Below are positions 1-8,908 of a stretch of 64,000 nucleotides of DNA, piece after piece. The stretch is from contig CAWJKU010000001.1 of assembly GCA_963843535.1 (NCBI GenBank), positions 372,001 through 436,000 on the forward strand, read 5' to 3'. How positions within the stretch are numbered: the stretch's first letter is position 1; each line of letters opens with the position of its first letter. This DNA comes from CAVUNY01 sp963843535. Lineage in GTDB: Bacteria > Chloroflexota > Anaerolineae > Anaerolineales > Anaerolineaceae. A program made the translations under genes and the position numbers. The notes beneath the pieces were generated by a model. The model did not search any database, was not told the DNA's origin, and saw nothing but the letters and a program-made list of their open reading frames with translations.

Positions 1-122
1 ATGGGGTCGTTTACGAAGGAGGGGCGTGGGTAGAGGTCAGCGCCCCGCTGGACCGGGTACCGGCCTTCTGGCGCGAAGGCAGCGCGCATATTTTCCGCTT
101 TGACGAAATCCAAATGAACTAA
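1..122 (+). CDS. C-terminal end of a GH31-type alpha-glycosidase (partial)
   Basis: An open frame enters from the left edge in frame 3 and stops at TAA 120-122. The 39 visible residues include EGGAWVEVSAPLDRVPAFWR followed by EGS, which resembles the late beta-sandwich of GH31 alpha-glucosidases and alpha-xylosidases, where a PLDRIPVFxREG-like stretch is common. The catalytic barrel lies outside the window, so substrate cannot be judged. A 17-bp hairpin follows the stop by a few bases. Assignment rests on one short motif and is moderate. Confidence 0.5.
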   Translation, partial: GVVYEGGAWVEVSAPLDRVPAFWREGSAHIFRFDEIQMN

Positions 123-127
123 CTATA

Positions 128-166
128 TACAGTGTTTGGGCCAGTGGAACTGGCCCAAACACTGTA
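128..166. repeat. Perfect 17-bp palindrome after the GH31 end
   Basis: Arms 128-144 and 150-166 are exact reverse complements around a 5-base loop (TGGAA). The arm begins TACAGTGTTTGGGCCAG. It is followed by AAAATTTTT, so it may terminate the upstream gene, but the stem also carries the GTGTTT outer arm seen in other intergenic palindromes of this window (30512, 52798, 58187, 62272, 63481). Confidence 0.75.
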
Positions 167-305
167 AAATTTTTACAACCTTGATTCCTCATCGATGACG
201 ACGCGCAAGAACAACAAGCCTGCCAGGATGGTGAGGCTCCCCAGAAACGCCGATTGTTATTTACAATCTGTTGAGGTTGTAACATTATTCCCCCCGACCA
301 AGCTA

Positions 306-1487
306 TCAAATTGGGTTTGGATGGGAGGTATATACGTGCTCGCCGGCAACATAAGTCATTTCTACATTGCCGTTCGCATCCAGCAGCACCAGGTCGGCGT
401 CAAAACCGGGGGCCAGAGAGCCTTTGCGCTGCCCCAGGCCGATGGCCTGGGCGGCATTGCGGCTGGCGGTGGACCATAATTCAGACAGCGGGCGGTTAGC
501 CGCGGCTGCGAGGTTGAGCAATCCGCGTTCGAGGGTGAGCACCGAGCCGGCCAGGGTGCCGTCTGGCAGGCGGGCGGCGTGGTCCTTGATGATCATGCGG
601 CGGTGATCGTCAATCGGGTACTCGCCTTCCGGCAGGCCGGTGCCGCGGATTGCGTCGGTGATCAGAATCAATCCTTCGGGGCCCTTGGCGTTGAGCGCAA
701 CCTGCATGGCGGCAGGATGGATGTGAATATTATCGGCGATCAGCTCGCAGCGGATTTCCGGGAATGACAGGGCGGCCCCCACTACCCCAGGAGCGCGGTG
801 ATTAAAAGGACTCATGGCATTAAAACAGTGGGTCACCTGGCGCACACCGTGCCGGACGGCATCTGCCATCTGTTCGTAGGTAGCGTCGGTATGCCCGGCT
901 GAAACAGTGATGCCGCGCCGCAGGCATTCATCGACCAGCCACAGGTTTTCAGGAAACTCCGGAGCCAGGGCTACAAGGCGCACCAGGCCGGTCTCCAGGA
1001 ATTCCACGGCTTCCGTGGGGTCGGCGCGGCGGATGAGGGCTTTATCTTGAGCGCCGCAGCGGGTGGGATTCAAATACGGGCCTTCAAGATGAAAGCCTAG
1101 CAGGCTGGCTCCGCCAGGAATAGACCCGGTGAGCGGTCCCAGGGTTTGCAGGACCTTGCGGATGGCATTCCGGCTGGCAGTCCAGGTGGTTCCCAGAAAG
1201 CCGGTGACCCCATGGGCAGCATAAAAACGCGCCATGGCACGCAGCCCGTCCGGGTCGGCATCCATGACTTCATGCCCCAAAGCACCGTGGACGTGCAGGT
1301 CGATGAAACCCGGCATCAAAAGATGCCCCTGGCAGTCGGTGATTTTAACAGCCGTCCCTGGCTCAAATACTGGCGGTTGGCCTGTCCCCAGGCTTTCGAT
1401 GCGGGAATCTACAGTGAGCATCCATCCAGGCGAAAGAGGACCTGCGGGGGTGATGATCCTGGCGTTCGTAAGCAAGCGAATGGGCAT
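306..1487 (-). CDS. nagA: N-acetylglucosamine-6-phosphate deacetylase
   Basis: Cytoplasmic amidohydrolase that removes acetate from GlcNAc-6-phosphate, feeding amino-sugar or recycled wall sugar into glycolysis through NagB. The 393-residue protein has the amidohydrolase metal motif DLHVHG, the GFHLEGPYLNP substrate loop, GHTDAT, THCFNAM, ADNIHIHP and the catalytic-Asp region LITDAIRGTG, in the usual NagA order and at normal length. The frame runs 13 codons further upstream, but ATG 1487 (MPIRLLTNARI) is preferred because it aligns with the family start and has an AAGG-type ribosome site. It faces hutU divergently. No nagB is visible nearby. The 183-base gap downstream holds only the palindrome at 128-166. 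Confidence 0.95.
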   Translation of the reverse strand: MPIRLLTNARIITPAGPLSPGWMLTVDSRIESLGTGQPPVFEPGTAVKITDCQGHLLMPGFIDLHVHGALGHEVMDADPDGLRAMARFYAAHGVTGFLGTTWTASRNAIRKVLQTLGPLTGSIPGGASLLGFHLEGPYLNPTRCGAQDKALIRRADPTEAVEFLETGLVRLVALAPEFPENLWLVDECLRRGITVSAGHTDATYEQMADAVRHGVRQVTHCFNAMSPFNHRAPGVVGAALSFPEIRCELIADNIHIHPAAMQVALNAKGPEGLILITDAIRGTGLPEGEYPIDDHRRMIIKDHAARLPDGTLAGSVLTLERGLLNLAAAANRPLSELWSTASRNAAQAIGLGQRKGSLAPGFDADLVLLDANGNVEMTYVAGEHVYTSHPNPI

Positions 1488-1604
1488 TTTCTGGCCTTTC
1501 TCTGCATGCGAGTTATCATGGGGCACGCACGCACCAACCTGGGCGCATAACCCTGTTTGAGTATAGCATAGCCCGCTCTACCCACAAAAAATGGGTTTTA
1601 AACG

Positions 1605-1610
1605 TATAAT
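1605..1610 (+). promoter_or_regulatory. -10 element for hutU
   Basis: A perfect TATAAT lies 34 bases before the ATG of the urocanate hydratase gene in the divergent gap with nagA. No convincing -35 hexamer is seen 16-18 bases upstream. Confidence 0.45.
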
Positions 1611-1643
1611 CTAAACCAGCGGTCTAATGCGAAGGAGGTATCT

Positions 1644-3299
1644 ATGTCTGGTCCTCGACCGGTGCGCGCCCCGCGCGGCACCCAAATCACCTGCAAATCC
1701 TGGCTGACGGAGGCCGCCTATCGAATGATCCAGAACAACCTGGACCCCGAAGTGGCGGAACGCCCCGATGACCTGGTGGTTTACGGCGGGCGCGGGCAGG
1801 CCGCGCGCAGCTGGGAAGCATTCGACGCCATTCTGGAGACCTTGAAGACCCTGGAAGATGATGAAACGCTGCTTATCCAATCCGGAAAACCGGTGGCGGT
1901 CTTTCAAAGCCATCCCGATGCCCCACGGGTTTTAATCGCGAATTCCAACCTGGTGCCGCATTGGGCCACTCAATCTTATTTTGACGAGCTGGCGGCTAAA
2001 GGGCTGATCATGTTTGGCCAGATGACAGCCGGCTCATGGATTTATATCGGCACCCAGGGCATCTTGCAGGGCACTTACGAGACGCTGGCCTCGCTGGCGG
2101 TACAGCGCGGCTGGGGTTCGCTGCGTGGAAAGTTTGTGCTGACCGCCGGATTGGGCGGAATGGGCGGCGCCCAGCCGCTGGCGATCACCATGAACGGTGG
2201 GGTGGGGCTGGTGGTGGAAGTCGACCCGGCCCGCGCCAGGCGCCGCCAGGAGATCGGGTACGTGGACGAGGTGGTAGATACGCTGGAAGGTGCGATGACC
2301 CTGGTTGAGGAGGCGCGCGAACAGCAGGTTCCGCGTTCCATTGGCCTGATCGGGAATGCCGCCGAAATTTTTCCGGAGCTGGTGATACGCGGGATCACGC
2401 CGGATGTGGTCACCGACCAGACCCCGGCCCATGATGTGATGATGTACGTGCCAGCCGGGATGGGCGTTGAGGAGGCCGGACGTTTGCGCCAGGAGGTGCC
2501 CGCGGATTACGAACGCCTCTCGCTGCGGTCAATGGCTGCCCATGTGCAAGCTATGCTTGCATTTCAAAAGCGCGGCGCCGAGGTGTTTGATTACGGCAAC
2601 AACCTGCGCCAGCGCGCGTTTGACAGCGGGGTTAAGGACGCTTTCAACTTTCCGGGATTTGTACCGGCCTACATCCGCCCATTATTCTGTGAAGGTAAAG
2701 GACCCTTCCGGTGGGTGGCGCTTTCGGGGGACGCGGAGGATATCTACAAGACCGACCGGGCAGTGCTGGAGCTTTTCCCTGAGGATGGGCACCTGAAGCG
2801 CTGGCTGGCTATGGCGCGTGAAAAGGTGCCGTTTCAAGGCTTGCCGGCGCGCATCTGCTGGCTAGGATACGGCGAACGGGCCAGGGCCGGGCTGAAATTT
2901 AATGAGATGGTTGCCAGCGGTGAGCTTAGCGCGCCGATCGTGATTGGCCGCGACCATCTGGACTCCGGATCGGTCGCTTCACCTAACCGCGAGACAGAAG
3001 GCATGCGCGACGGTTCGGATGCGATCAGTGATTGGCCTATTCTGAATGCCCTGATCAACGCCGTCAATGGGGCCACCTGGGTATCATTTCACCATGGGGG
3101 TGGGGTGGGCATTGGTTTTAGCCAGCACGCCGGGCAGGTGATCGTGGCTGACGGTACGCCCGAGGCTGCTCGGAGGCTGCAGAGGGTCTTAACCTCAGAT
3201 CCGGGAATGGGAGTGGTACGGCATGTTGATGCCGGCTACGCCGAAGCGGCTGCCTTTGCCAGAAAATCTGGCGTTCGCATTCCCATGCAAAAAGGCTAG
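1644..3299 (+). CDS. hutU: Urocanate hydratase
   Basis: Second enzyme of histidine degradation: converts urocanate to 4-imidazolone-5-propionate using tightly bound NAD+ as an electrophile. The 551 residues cover the whole family length. Visible signatures are YGGRGQAARSWEAFD near the N-terminus, the Rossmann-type stretch LTAGLGGMGGAQPLA, PARICWLGYGERA around the conserved active-site Cys, IGRDHLDSGSVASPNRETE, and HHGGGVGIGFSQHAGQ near the end. A strong site (AAGGAGG) sits 7 bases before the ATG. No hutH, hutI or hutG is adjacent, so it is isolated from its pathway here. The next gene begins 7 bases after its stop and may be co-transcribed. Confidence 0.97.
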   Translation: MSGPRPVRAPRGTQITCKSWLTEAAYRMIQNNLDPEVAERPDDLVVYGGRGQAARSWEAFDAILETLKTLEDDETLLIQSGKPVAVFQSHPDAPRVLIANSNLVPHWATQSYFDELAAKGLIMFGQMTAGSWIYIGTQGILQGTYETLASLAVQRGWGSLRGKFVLTAGLGGMGGAQPLAITMNGGVGLVVEVDPARARRRQEIGYVDEVVDTLEGAMTLVEEAREQQVPRSIGLIGNAAEIFPELVIRGITPDVVTDQTPAHDVMMYVPAGMGVEEAGRLRQEVPADYERLSLRSMAAHVQAMLAFQKRGAEVFDYGNNLRQRAFDSGVKDAFNFPGFVPAYIRPLFCEGKGPFRWVALSGDAEDIYKTDRAVLELFPEDGHLKRWLAMAREKVPFQGLPARICWLGYGERARAGLKFNEMVASGELSAPIVIGRDHLDSGSVASPNRETEGMRDGSDAISDWPILNALINAVNGATWVSFHHGGGVGIGFSQHAGQVIVADGTPEAARRLQRVLTSDPGMGVVRHVDAGYAEAAAFARKSGVRIPMQKG

Positions 3300-3306
3300 G
3301 GCGGGG

Positions 3307-3678
3307 TTGCACGTCAGTCGATTCTTCTGGTTCTTGTTCAGCATATTAATCGGCGCGACTGCCGGGCTGGTGATTGGCTGGTACCTCAGCCCCGCGGCGA
3401 TGGGCGAAGTTTCTCCAACCGCCCTGCGCAGCGATTACCGGACGGATTATGTGCTGATGGTGGCGCAAATTTACGCCTCGGAAAAGGACCTGAGCAAGGC
3501 CAACCAGCGGCTTGAATTCTTAGAAGGAGAAACGCCAGCCCGCCTCTCACAAATTGCGGTGATAAAGGCCGGTGAATTGGGCTATGACCAGCGCGACCTA
3601 GAGCTGTTAGGACGATTGGCCCAGGCCCTGCTGACTACCCCGGGCGAACCCACGCCTACCACCGGGGTACAACCATGA
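3307..3678 (+). CDS. Membrane-anchored protein of unknown function, upstream paralogue
   Basis: Not a family I recognise. From a TTG at 3307 the product has about 123 residues: a short N-terminus, one strong transmembrane segment (FFWFLFSILIGATAGLVIGW), then a soluble helical domain of about 70 residues (RTDYVLMVAQIYASEKDLSK, continuing ANQRLEFLEG) and a Pro/Thr tail. The frame also opens at 3223, but that start lies inside hutU, so 3307 is preferred. The soluble part resembles that of the next gene (KDTYRAMIAMAYEVDGNLGR, then ARQRLSLL), so the two are probably tandem paralogues with a TPR-like hairpin. The ATG of the next gene overlaps this stop (ATGA), indicating translational coupling. Confidence 0.7.
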   Translation: MHVSRFFWFLFSILIGATAGLVIGWYLSPAAMGEVSPTALRSDYRTDYVLMVAQIYASEKDLSKANQRLEFLEGETPARLSQIAVIKAGELGYDQRDLELLGRLAQALLTTPGEPTPTTGVQP

Positions 3679-4544
3679 GAGAGAACCGCGGTCCGTGGTA
3701 TTTGCTTACCGGGCTGTTAATCGGTCTGGTTGCCGGGCTGGTGTATTCCAGGTTGGTTGAGCCGGTGCAGTACGTTGAAGCCGCGCCAAATTTGTTGAAT
3801 GTGGGAGCCAAGGATACCTATCGGGCGATGATCGCCATGGCTTACGAGGTGGATGGGAACCTGGGAAGGGCTCGCCAGCGGCTGTCGTTATTGAATGACA
3901 GCAGCCCGGCGCAGGCGCTATCTGCCCAGGCTCAACGTATGGCTGATTTGAAAGGAAGGGAGGGAAAAGCACTGGCGATGCTGGCAGAAGCGTATAACCC
4001 CAAGCCAACGGTTCCCATTACCCCAACCGTAGTTACAGCAACGCCTGCGTCTACGAATACTCCCACCCTCCAGCTCAGTCCGACCGCGACGCTAGACCCC
4101 GGCCTGGCGGTGCGCACGGCGACGATCCCTCCTACGATGACCCCGACCAATACCCCGGAGGCGACCATCACTCCCAGGCCTACCCAGCGCCCGACACCCA
4201 CCCTGGGCGCGCCGTATGCTTTTTCAGATAAGCAAGCGGTATGTGATCCTAATTTACCCGGTATGCTGAAGGTGGAGGTGTACAATAAGGCCGGAGAACC
4301 GGTCCCCGGGGTGCAAATTCGAGTTACCTGGCCGCCCAACGGGCTTGACGTCTTTTATACCGGCCTTGCGCCTGAGATCAATCCTGGCTATGCTGATTTT
4401 CAAATGTTCCCGAGCATCCTCTACGCGGTGCGCGCCGGGGATAACGGCGAAGTGGTCACCGGACTGTCAATTCAAGATTGCAGGCAAGCCGACAGCGGTG
4501 AGATGTTTGCAGGCGGAGTGAAAGTCATTTTCACTCAACCATAA
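3675..4544 (+). CDS. Membrane-anchored Thr/Pro-rich protein of unknown function, downstream paralogue
   Basis: 289 residues, no family recognised. Order: a short cytoplasmic stretch; a transmembrane segment (WYLLTGLLIGLVAGLVYSR); a helical domain of about 75 residues similar to the preceding gene; a linker of about 70 residues made mostly of Thr, Pro, Ala and Val (roughly residues 115-175); and a C-terminal domain of about 110 residues containing two Cys (CDPNLPGMLKVEVYN and IQDCRQ) with beta-rich, Ig/carboxypeptidase-regulatory-like character (EPVPGVQIRVTW). The linker suggests an extracytoplasmic, wall-spanning display protein. It overlaps the upstream paralogue by 4 bases and ends at a bidirectional terminator. 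Confidence 0.75.
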   Translation: MRENRGPWYLLTGLLIGLVAGLVYSRLVEPVQYVEAAPNLLNVGAKDTYRAMIAMAYEVDGNLGRARQRLSLLNDSSPAQALSAQAQRMADLKGREGKALAMLAEAYNPKPTVPITPTVVTATPASTNTPTLQLSPTATLDPGLAVRTATIPPTMTPTNTPEATITPRPTQRPTPTLGAPYAFSDKQAVCDPNLPGMLKVEVYNKAGEPVPGVQIRVTWPPNGLDVFYTGLAPEINPGYADFQMFPSILYAVRAGDNGEVVTGLSIQDCRQADSGEMFAGGVKVIFTQP

Positions 4545-4577
4545 AAAAATTCGCGGCGATAAGCCGCGAATTTTTTT
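4543..4577. terminator. Bidirectional terminator between convergent genes
   Basis: Arms 4543-4557 and 4563-4577 form a 15-bp stem whose base is A7 on one side and T7 on the other around a GC core (TTCGCGGC). It serves both the plus-strand gene ending at 4544 and the minus-strand LCP gene ending at 4587. Confidence 0.92.
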
Positions 4578-4586
4578 ATTATCAGA

Positions 4587-6029
4587 TTATTTGCTCATGG
4601 GATTGGCGCGCGCCCAATCCTGGCCAAGCACCACCATAATATCAATGTTCGCATCCGGTTGGTACTGATTGATGATCTGGCTGGAGGGTACTTTCATAAT
4701 GTCCGCCAGGAAGGCCGCAGTGTAAGGTTTTCCGTTGTAGATATAAATCTGGGTGTTGGTATAAGCCCGGTCAGCGTTCCCAGTCTCGACCACATTGACC
4801 CCGTTATTACGGAAGTAATCCGTGGTCTGGGTTGCCAGGCCAATGGTTGTGCTGCCGTTTTTGAAAGATACCCGGGCATTTTCAACTTTCATCAATGCCG
4901 CAGGATTCTTATCGACTGCCGCCGGACTGGCAGGTCCGCCAGTGGTAAAGATTTCATCGCGCAGCAGACGAATCTTATCGGGGATCGGGATGAGAATATC
5001 CAAGCCGGTGGGAGACTTGGCAAACTCAACTTGTTCCGGCGGACCAATGACGCCTTTTTTAATTTGATCTGGAGATATTTGCTGGGCAAATAATGCCAGC
5101 TTGAGCACCTGATCCAGGGTGAGATTGGTCTTGATCCCACCAGCAAGGTCCTGATAAATGTTGCCGGCCTTGGCGATCAGCGTGGGAAGCATATTGAGAC
5201 TGAGCACGCGGTCGCGAATGGCCAGAATGACCTGCTGCTGGCGGTTGGCGCGATCGAAATCGCCGCCTTCCGTATAACGCATGCGGGCAAAACCGAGAGC
5301 GGCACCGCCGTTGAGGTGATTCACGCCAGGTTTGAGGTAAACGGTATTGCTCGAACCGTCTGGATTGCGCCCCAGGGGGTCTACTTTTAATTCTTCGTCG
5401 ACAGTCACATCGATTCCGCCGATTTCATCGATAAATTTCTCGAAGGCATAAAAATCGATCTGGGCATAATAGTTAATCGGGATGCCCAGAAAACTGTGCA
5501 CAGTCTCAGTTGCCAGGCCTGGTCCGCCTCCGGGTAGTTTGTACACCTCGCCGTAACGGTAGGCTTCGTTAATTTTGGCGTACGTATTGACCTGGGGAAT
5601 GTTGACCCACATATCGCGAGGGATCGACAATATACCGGCAGTCTTGCTAAGCGGATCCAGGGTGAGCAGCATCAACGTGTCGCTGCGCGGGGCGCCGCCT
5701 TCTTCCCAATCGCGATAATCAAGGCCGATCATCAGCAGGGTAACCCGGCTGGTGCCGTCCCAGGGTTGGGCAGGAGGTCCCGAGGAAGATTGAAGGGGAA
5801 CGTTAACCGGGATCGGCGTACCCTGGGCGTTCACCTTTGTGGGCTGGGGCAGGTTGATGCCTTCCACGCTGGTCATCGACCAGGATTGGACAAAGTTTTT
5901 TACAAGCGAAAAAGCGACGATTGCGGTAATGACGGCGACAACTAAGAATAATGCGGCCAGAATCAGCGTCAGGTTATCAATTTTTTTCCGACGAGGTTTG
6001 ACCATAGGGCGAAATTGTGATTGAGCCAT
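4587..6029 (-). CDS. LytR-CpsA-Psr (LCP) family cell-wall glycopolymer ligase
   Basis: LCP enzymes transfer undecaprenyl-linked glycopolymers onto peptidoglycan at the outer face of the membrane. The 480-residue protein has a basic N-terminus, one transmembrane segment (about residues 20-47), an LCP domain (about 95-290) with LLMIGLDYRD, PRSDTLMLLTLDP, GILSIPRDMWVNIP, INEAY, FDRANRQQQV, and a C-terminal LytR_C domain (about 385-475; ENARVSFKNGS, NAD-like repeats, LGQDW). The conserved acidic and Arg residues that bind Mg2+ and pyrophosphate in the family (SDT, SIPRD, R in FARMRYTEGGDFDR) are present. It sits with VanW and Trm112-like genes on the same strand. Confidence 0.93.
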   Translation of the reverse strand: MAQSQFRPMVKPRRKKIDNLTLILAALFLVVAVITAIVAFSLVKNFVQSWSMTSVEGINLPQPTKVNAQGTPIPVNVPLQSSSGPPAQPWDGTSRVTLLMIGLDYRDWEEGGAPRSDTLMLLTLDPLSKTAGILSIPRDMWVNIPQVNTYAKINEAYRYGEVYKLPGGGPGLATETVHSFLGIPINYYAQIDFYAFEKFIDEIGGIDVTVDEELKVDPLGRNPDGSSNTVYLKPGVNHLNGGAALGFARMRYTEGGDFDRANRQQQVILAIRDRVLSLNMLPTLIAKAGNIYQDLAGGIKTNLTLDQVLKLALFAQQISPDQIKKGVIGPPEQVEFAKSPTGLDILIPIPDKIRLLRDEIFTTGGPASPAAVDKNPAALMKVENARVSFKNGSTTIGLATQTTDYFRNNGVNVVETGNADRAYTNTQIYIYNGKPYTAAFLADIMKVPSSQIINQYQPDANIDIMVVLGQDWARANPMSK

Positions 6030-6153
6030 AAATCATTCCTGAATGTGGGGTGTGAATGCAGTAACACTATGCAAGGATTGTTCCACCTTTGGTCACACCC
6101 ACTTGCAGCCAGAGAGAGTATTCTTCTCCGAACCAGGTAATTCTCGCTGCGGG

Positions 6154-6375
6154 TTAACTGGGCCGCGGTGGAGGCACTGGGAGGGCATCAACCGTTTGCT
6201 GCACCCATTTATCGCCTTCATCGATCAGCATCACCGGAATATCTTCGACAATAGGATATTTTCGGCCGCAATCCTGGCAAACTAACCAGGTATCCCGAAC
6301 CAGAACCAACAGCCCATCTTTTTCTCGTACACAGGCCGGGCAGCGCAGTATTTCAAGTAAATCTTGATTGACCAT
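6154..6375 (-). CDS. Trm112-like zinc-binding protein
   Basis: 73 residues. Begins MVNQDLLEILRCPACV and carries a four-Cys zinc site as CPAC and CQDC, the layout of the bacterial Trm112/UPF0434 family, small zinc proteins that in other lineages activate methyltransferases. Its partner is not evident here. It lies between the VanW and LCP genes on the same strand, with about 85 bases to the VanW gene and about 125 to the LCP gene, so an operon is possible but not tight. Confidence 0.85.
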   Translation of the reverse strand: MVNQDLLEILRCPACVREKDGLLVLVRDTWLVCQDCGRKYPIVEDIPVMLIDEGDKWVQQTVDALPVPPPRPS

Positions 6376-6427
6376 ATCTACTCCAACAAGAAGATAGGAT
6401 ATTTTACCACGTCCGTGGAAAAGAATT

Positions 6428-6449
6428 GAGGGGCGTATAGCACCCCTCG
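6428..6449 (-). terminator. Possible hairpin terminator downstream of vanW-type gene
   Basis: GAGGGGC pairs with GCACCCCTC with one bulged base across a 5-base loop. On the minus strand it follows the VanW stop and is followed by AATTCTTTT. The stem is short and the T-run is interrupted, so support is modest. Confidence 0.4.
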
Positions 6450-6461
6450 GGATAAAACGGG

Positions 6462-8333
6462 TCAGTCATTTTTCGGCGTCGGCGTGGGCAGATCCGTTCC
6501 TGGACCGTATTCATATTGATCGGGCCAGGGGACATAATGCGTGCTGACCACATCCCTGCCAACCACCTGTCCGTCGCGCGTGATCGTGCGGGTCACGGAT
6601 ACATCCGCGCCCTCGACCGCATAATCGATATGGTTTATTTTCCCTTTGGGTAAATCCGGGTTCTCGCGGTAAACCGGATCTGGCGCCGGAACGATATTGG
6701 TCAGGCCAGTGGTATCCCAGGTCACTTTACGGCCATCGGAGGTGGAATAGAATTTCCAGGTCAGGGTGGCGGCTTTGGGATTGACATACGTTTCCATCAG
6801 CAGCCAGCTGGACGAATCGTTTTTAAACTTAAAGTCGACCAGGGGTACAAAAACGGTTGCATCCAGGCCCGCCAGGCGCGCATCAATGCGGTTGCCAGCC
6901 ACTTTTTCATAGTAACTGACCCGGTAAGCATGGGCATATCGCTGTACAATCGGGTAACCGCCAAAAAATACGGTGCGGAAAAGGGTCGTGCTGACCTGGC
7001 AAACACCGCCGCCTACACCGGTGACCGTGCGGCCATTAAAAATAATGAGCGCTTCGGCGAAGCCATTATCCAGGCTGATATCGCCGATGGTGTCAGACAT
7101 TGAAAAGACCGCGCCTGGCGGCACCAAAACGCCATGGAATTTGCTGGATGCGGCAGTGATATTCTGGACGCGAGCTGCACTGGAACCATAGAAATAAGAA
7201 ACTTCCTGGCGCACCAGCTCGCGAATGCCGAGCTGCTCGGCTGTGGTGTCGTCACTGGCGGGCGGTTTAATCACATTAAAGACCAGGGGAACGGTGTGGT
7301 CGTTTCTGGAAAGGTTGCCCTGCACGGCTTTTAAAGTGCCTTCGACATCCAGGTCGCGCCCGATCACAGCGTGTTGGATCACTTCCAGCTGGTGGGTTTG
7401 ATCATTGAAAATGAAGCGTGCATTTTGAGGCGTCAGGGCCAAAGACGGTGAGAGGTTGTTCAAGAAAGTGCGCAGCTTGCTGCTGTCTACAGAGACTTCA
7501 TATTTTTCGCTGTTGTCATCTTGCTTGACGCGCTCCACATTCAACATCCCGGCCAGGGTTTTGACGTCGAAAGTCCACGGGCCTACTTTATCCGGCTGAT
7601 TTTCCGGCATGTGCAGCTCCAGGGGCGCGCTGAGAATCTGGCGCGCCAGATCTGCCTGGGCCGAGGCATCCAGGATCACGGGTTTGGTCTCAATTACCAC
7701 CAGCGGAATGACTCCATCCTGCAGGCCTTGAATTTGGGATGAAATCCGTTCCAGGGTAGCCGGGACATCCAACTCGCGCCCGGTTTGCCCGGAGCGCACC
7801 TGCACTTCGACCCCGTTCAGGCCGACGCTGGCTTCCACGACCGGTTTATTGATTTGGGCTGCCAGGTTTGTCAGGTACTGGTGGGCACGGCGCTGGTCGT
7901 AGATATACACCGGAGATAGATTGACCGGCGACTGCCAGGTACGAAATTGAGTTTCCACATTTAAGAAGAGATTACCCTTGCGGCCGATTTCATACGCCTG
8001 GCTGACCGAAGCCTCTGGATCCAGGTATAAGCCTAATTCAGCCGGGGTGAGCGGCCAGGCCTGTTTTCCATCCTGGAGGAACAAGCGCCCGCTTTGAGGG
8101 TAGGTAAAGGTATCTATTACGCGCCCGGTCGCCTCCGCGGGAGTCAATCCACCTACCTCTAACCCTCCGACCGAGATGCCCGGGAAAATTTTTCCTGAGT
8201 GGGCGATTTCAAATCCAATCACGCTGGCGCCCGCCACCAGGAAGAATAAAAGAATACCGGCTATCAGAGCCAGAATCAACTGGTCGGCCATGGGTACTTT
8301 ACGAATTTGGACGGGAGTAGTTGTTGTTTGCAT
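6462..8333 (-). CDS. VanW family envelope protein with peptidoglycan-binding-like domains
   Basis: 623 residues. A transmembrane helix (LILALIAGILLFFLVAGASV) near the N-terminus is followed by extracytoplasmic repeats of the PG_binding_4 type (around residues 50-340), then the VanW domain (about 370-500), with the signature FSMSDTIGDISLDNGFAEAL and GVGGGVCQVSTTLFR. A G5-like beta domain (VTRTITRDGQVVGR) and a Pro/Thr tail end the protein. VanW proteins occur in some vancomycin-resistance clusters, but their molecular function is unsettled; the domain order implies binding to wall material. A start at the internal Met-15 is also possible. No van ligase or regulator genes are near. Confidence 0.9.
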   Translation of the reverse strand: MQTTTTPVQIRKVPMADQLILALIAGILLFFLVAGASVIGFEIAHSGKIFPGISVGGLEVGGLTPAEATGRVIDTFTYPQSGRLFLQDGKQAWPLTPAELGLYLDPEASVSQAYEIGRKGNLFLNVETQFRTWQSPVNLSPVYIYDQRRAHQYLTNLAAQINKPVVEASVGLNGVEVQVRSGQTGRELDVPATLERISSQIQGLQDGVIPLVVIETKPVILDASAQADLARQILSAPLELHMPENQPDKVGPWTFDVKTLAGMLNVERVKQDDNSEKYEVSVDSSKLRTFLNNLSPSLALTPQNARFIFNDQTHQLEVIQHAVIGRDLDVEGTLKAVQGNLSRNDHTVPLVFNVIKPPASDDTTAEQLGIRELVRQEVSYFYGSSAARVQNITAASSKFHGVLVPPGAVFSMSDTIGDISLDNGFAEALIIFNGRTVTGVGGGVCQVSTTLFRTVFFGGYPIVQRYAHAYRVSYYEKVAGNRIDARLAGLDATVFVPLVDFKFKNDSSSWLLMETYVNPKAATLTWKFYSTSDGRKVTWDTTGLTNIVPAPDPVYRENPDLPKGKINHIDYAVEGADVSVTRTITRDGQVVGRDVVSTHYVPWPDQYEYGPGTDLPTPTPKND

Positions 8334-8489
8334 TTGAGGTAATTATACTCCTCTGGTCTGATTTGAAACTGAAGATGCAATAATGACGCCAGAAGGGCGG
8401 CTGGAGTTCCCTGCAGGTTGGTAAAAGACATGCGTATAAAGGAGAAAACCAATCCGAAAAATTCTATGGTATGGATTTGCGTAAAAGCC

Positions 8490-8517
8490 TTGACAGAGTT
8501 GGAGAATGCGGTAGAAT
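8490..8517 (+). promoter_or_regulatory. rRNA operon promoter, distal
   Basis: TTGACA at 8490-8495, 16-base spacer, TAGAAT at 8512-8517. First of three promoters of the same type in the 657-base gap between the VanW gene and 16S. The rest of this gap holds no convincing ORF. Confidence 0.8.
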
Positions 8518-8670
8518 CCAGCCCGCTCAAAAAAAACGGAGCCGGTCTCGTCCGCAAGGAAAGACCGATAACAAACGAGACAGGTTTTCGAGAATTTAAT
8601 GCCTCAAGGTTCATCAGGTGAGCGGGTGGAAGAGCAGAAAAATCCGAAATTGTCAGACAACAAAATAGTC

Positions 8671-8699
8671 TTGACAAGCCTGGTAAAAGCGTGTAGAAT
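8671..8699 (+). promoter_or_regulatory. rRNA operon promoter, middle
   Basis: TTGACA at 8671-8676, 17-base spacer, TAGAAT at 8694-8699. Hexamers are identical to those of the other two promoters in the series, about 180 bases apart. Confidence 0.85.
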
Positions 8700-8857
8700 A
8701 AAAGTCTCGAACAACGTCAAGGACTCGCGAGAGCAGTCCGGTAAAAATTGAAGAAGGCCAACCTGCATCACTGCACTTAAGGGGAAGGCACACCTCAGCC
8801 GATGGTTCTGGCGAGTACGAAAACTCAAAAGGACGTCGGCGAAATTGTGCCGGAATC

Positions 8858-8886
8858 TTGACAGCGCGGGAGTGAAAGGGTAGAAT
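8858..8886 (+). promoter_or_regulatory. rRNA operon promoter, proximal
   Basis: TTGACA at 8858-8863, 17-base spacer, TAGAAT at 8881-8886, about 105 bases before 16S. Transcription from here starts just upstream of the left strand of the 16S processing stem. Confidence 0.85.
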
Positions 8887-8908
8887 CACGGCCCTGGTTA
8901 AAACAGAA

